Assembly (NCBI GenBank): GCA_049680295.1 | Contig: JBAUHN010000254.1 | Location: 1-16,229, forward strand | Source of the DNA: JBAUHN01 sp049680295 | Lineage (GTDB): Bacteria > Pseudomonadota > Alphaproteobacteria > Rhodobacterales > Rhodobacteraceae | Length of the DNA stretch: 16,229 nucleotides | Direction of reading: 5' to 3' | In this document: piece after piece, positions 15,353 through 16,229 of the stretch | Layout: each line of letters opens with the position of its first letter | Numbering within the stretch: position 1 is the first letter of the stretch | The notes under the pieces: generated by a model | The model's database searches: none | Seen by the model: the letters and a program-made list of their open reading frames with translations, nothing else | What the model was told of the DNA's origin: nothing | Program-made: the position numbers and the translations under genes

Positions 15353-15856
15353 TTACTCCCCCTTTACGCCATCCAAATAGACCATCGGGTCAAAGTCTTC
15401 GGGCAGATCATCGAGCCATTCGGCCTCGCGTGCCTTTTCTTCGGTCTCGTAGGTTTCAGTTTTCCAAATCTGGAAAGTGTCACCAGCGGCAATAAAGAAT
15501 GCCTCGCCTTCAAGGTCGATTTTCTTGCGCAATTTCATCGGCAAAACCAGCCGTCCGGTTTCATCCACAACGGTTGGAAACGACAGGCCGTGGAACAGAC
15601 GCTGCAACATTTTGCGTTCCTTTGATCCACGCGGCAACGCATCAATTTTGCGGTCGACCTCCTCAATGGCTTCGATTGTATAACATTCCAGGTAGTTGCG
15701 GCGGTGGTCACCGTAGACGATCACCAGTTCGGGCGTTTCGCCCGATTTCCAGCTCGGATCACCGGCTTCCAGCACACGCCGAAAAGAGGCTGGGATTGAC
15801 ACCCGCCCCTTCGCATCGACCTTGTGATGGCTTTCGCCTCTGAACCTGCGGTTCAC
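15353..15856 (-). CDS. mraZ: transcriptional regulator MraZ
   Basis: DNA-binding protein with two AbrB-like (SpoVT-AbrB) repeats; in E. coli the ring-shaped oligomer represses its own dcw promoter. It is 167 residues. The first repeat has VDAKGRVSIP at 13-22, the second VDETGRLVLP at 97-106, the expected placement. The start is GTG (15856-15854): an in-frame TAG lies two codons upstream and AAGGA stands seven bases before it, so no longer form is possible. As first gene of the cluster it probably sits next to its main promoter. The tandem TGGG boxes known as MraZ sites in E. coli are not evident upstream, so autoregulation here is inferred from the family only. Confidence 0.97.
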   Translation of the reverse strand: MNRRFRGESHHKVDAKGRVSIPASFRRVLEAGDPSWKSGETPELVIVYGDHRRNYLECYTIEAIEEVDRKIDALPRGSKERKMLQRLFHGLSFPTVVDETGRLVLPMKLRKKIDLEGEAFFIAAGDTFQIWKTETYETEEKAREAEWLDDLPEDFDPMVYLDGVKGE

Positions 15857-16080
15857 TACCTAATCCTTTGTCTGCCCGTAATCTCTTGTCACTTGTGTTT
15901 TGGGGATGCCGCCTGTTTCCCAGTCCTGAAATGAAAACGACGGGCTGATCTGCTGCCACTGATCAACCCGCCGCCCTCGTCCCGCAGTTTGCGGGAAAGT
16001 CCAGCTGCGCGCGCCACCTGGGGGGATGTCTGCTCGCCCACGCGCCGGAGCCTTATGCCTGATGAAAACGAGGTGCCTGT
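15857..16080. promoter_or_regulatory. divergent intergenic region between mraZ and an unknown gene
   Basis: This 224-base gap should contain the main dcw promoter (minus strand) and the promoter of the plus-strand gene at 16081. I could not find a convincing -35/-10 pair on either strand. Features visible: a GC-rich centre with a perfect 6-bp stem (CCCGCA-GTT-TGCGGG, 15981-15995); the near-identical 14-16 base segments at 15925-15940 and 16058-16071, both containing ATGAAAACGA; and an inverted pair TGGG/CCCA at 15901-15904 and 15919-15922. The mraZ ribosome binding site AAGGA is at about 15864-15868. No known RNA gene is recognised here. Confidence 0.45.
15981..15995. repeat. short perfect inverted repeat (hairpin)
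   Basis: CCCGCA and TGCGGG pair perfectly around a GTT loop. No T-run follows on either strand, so it is not a typical intrinsic terminator. It lies about 125 bases upstream of mraZ and 85 bases upstream of the divergent gene, so it could be a transcript hairpin or an operator half-site pair. Neither role is shown. Confidence 0.5.
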
Positions 16081-16229
16081 ATGAAACCTATTTCGTTTAT
16101 TAAGTCTTTGGGGTCGTTTGGTGCCCCTGCCTTGCCCTCATCGGGTAGGACAGTGATGCCACGGGAAATCATGGGACGCAAACAAAATCTGAGCAAGATT
16201 CACGATGTGTGGGTGCGCAATTTCAAATA
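16081..16229 (+). CDS. 5' part of an unknown gene, cut by window edge
   Basis: An ATG at 16081 with GAGG seven bases upstream opens a frame that stays open to the window end, 49 full codons. The visible start, MKPISFIKSLGSFGAPALP, is hydrophobic at first and then becomes basic (REIMGRKQNLSKIHDVWVR). It is not a clear signal peptide, and I recognise no family. The good ribosome binding site and divergent placement from mraZ argue for a real gene. A 9-codon frame, ATG at 16055, ends in a TGA overlapping this ATG, probably by chance. Only the rest of the gene can identify it. Confidence 0.5.
   Translation, partial: MKPISFIKSLGSFGAPALPSSGRTVMPREIMGRKQNLSKIHDVWVRNFK

Noticed and set aside
15901..15922. 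TGGG/CCCA pair as MraZ binding boxes.
   Set aside because: Known MraZ boxes are direct repeats at about ten-base spacing; this pair is inverted and single.
15961..16030. Possible RNase P RNA, because the plus strand has GGAAAGTCC followed by a CCTGGGGGG segment, and rnpB lies near mraZ in some alphaproteobacteria as I recall.
   Set aside because: The flanking bases do not match the conserved GAGGAAAGTCCGGGCT block, the later conserved parts of RNase P RNA are absent in the next 200 bases, and a protein frame starts at 16081.

Overview
The window holds most of a division and cell wall (dcw) cluster from an alphaproteobacterium, very probably a Rhodobacteraceae member of the Roseobacter type. 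That assignment rests on gene content and protein character recognised by eye: two DUF2484 membrane proteins between murC and murB, a FtsW with the N-terminus I associate with roseobacters, and a MurE with the meso-diaminopimelate signature DNPRSEDP. No 16S rRNA or other taxonomic marker is present.

Layout. All cluster genes run on the minus strand, so transcription goes from high to low coordinates: mraZ, rsmH, ftsL, ftsI, murE, murF, mraY, murD, then a plus-strand flavoprotein gene (YhiN/HI0933 family), then ftsW, murG, murC, two DUF2484 genes, a further small membrane protein, and murB. The window edge cuts murB near its C-terminus. ddl, ftsQ, ftsA and ftsZ would be expected beyond position 1 but are not visible. 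At the other end, a plus-strand gene of unknown function starts at 16081, diverges from mraZ and runs off the window.

How the genes work together. MurB, MurC, MurD, MurE and MurF build UDP-MurNAc-pentapeptide in the cytoplasm. MraY and MurG turn it into lipid I and lipid II. FtsW polymerises lipid II at the septum and FtsI crosslinks it, with FtsL as a divisome scaffold. RsmH methylates 16S rRNA and MraZ is the likely cluster regulator. Packing is very tight: nine of the 14 same-strand junctions overlap by 1 or 4 bases (ATGA or TAATG), including all six from ftsW to murB, which suggests extensive translational coupling.

No stretch longer than 300 bases lacks a gene. I saw no tRNA, rRNA, CRISPR array, IS element or prophage. 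The core is ordinary. The less explained parts are the reversed flavoprotein gene that splits the cluster, the trio of small membrane proteins between murC and murB, two candidate mini-ORFs in the murF-mraY and mraY-murD gaps, and the mraZ upstream region with its divergent unknown gene. I found no convincing new defence or mobile system.
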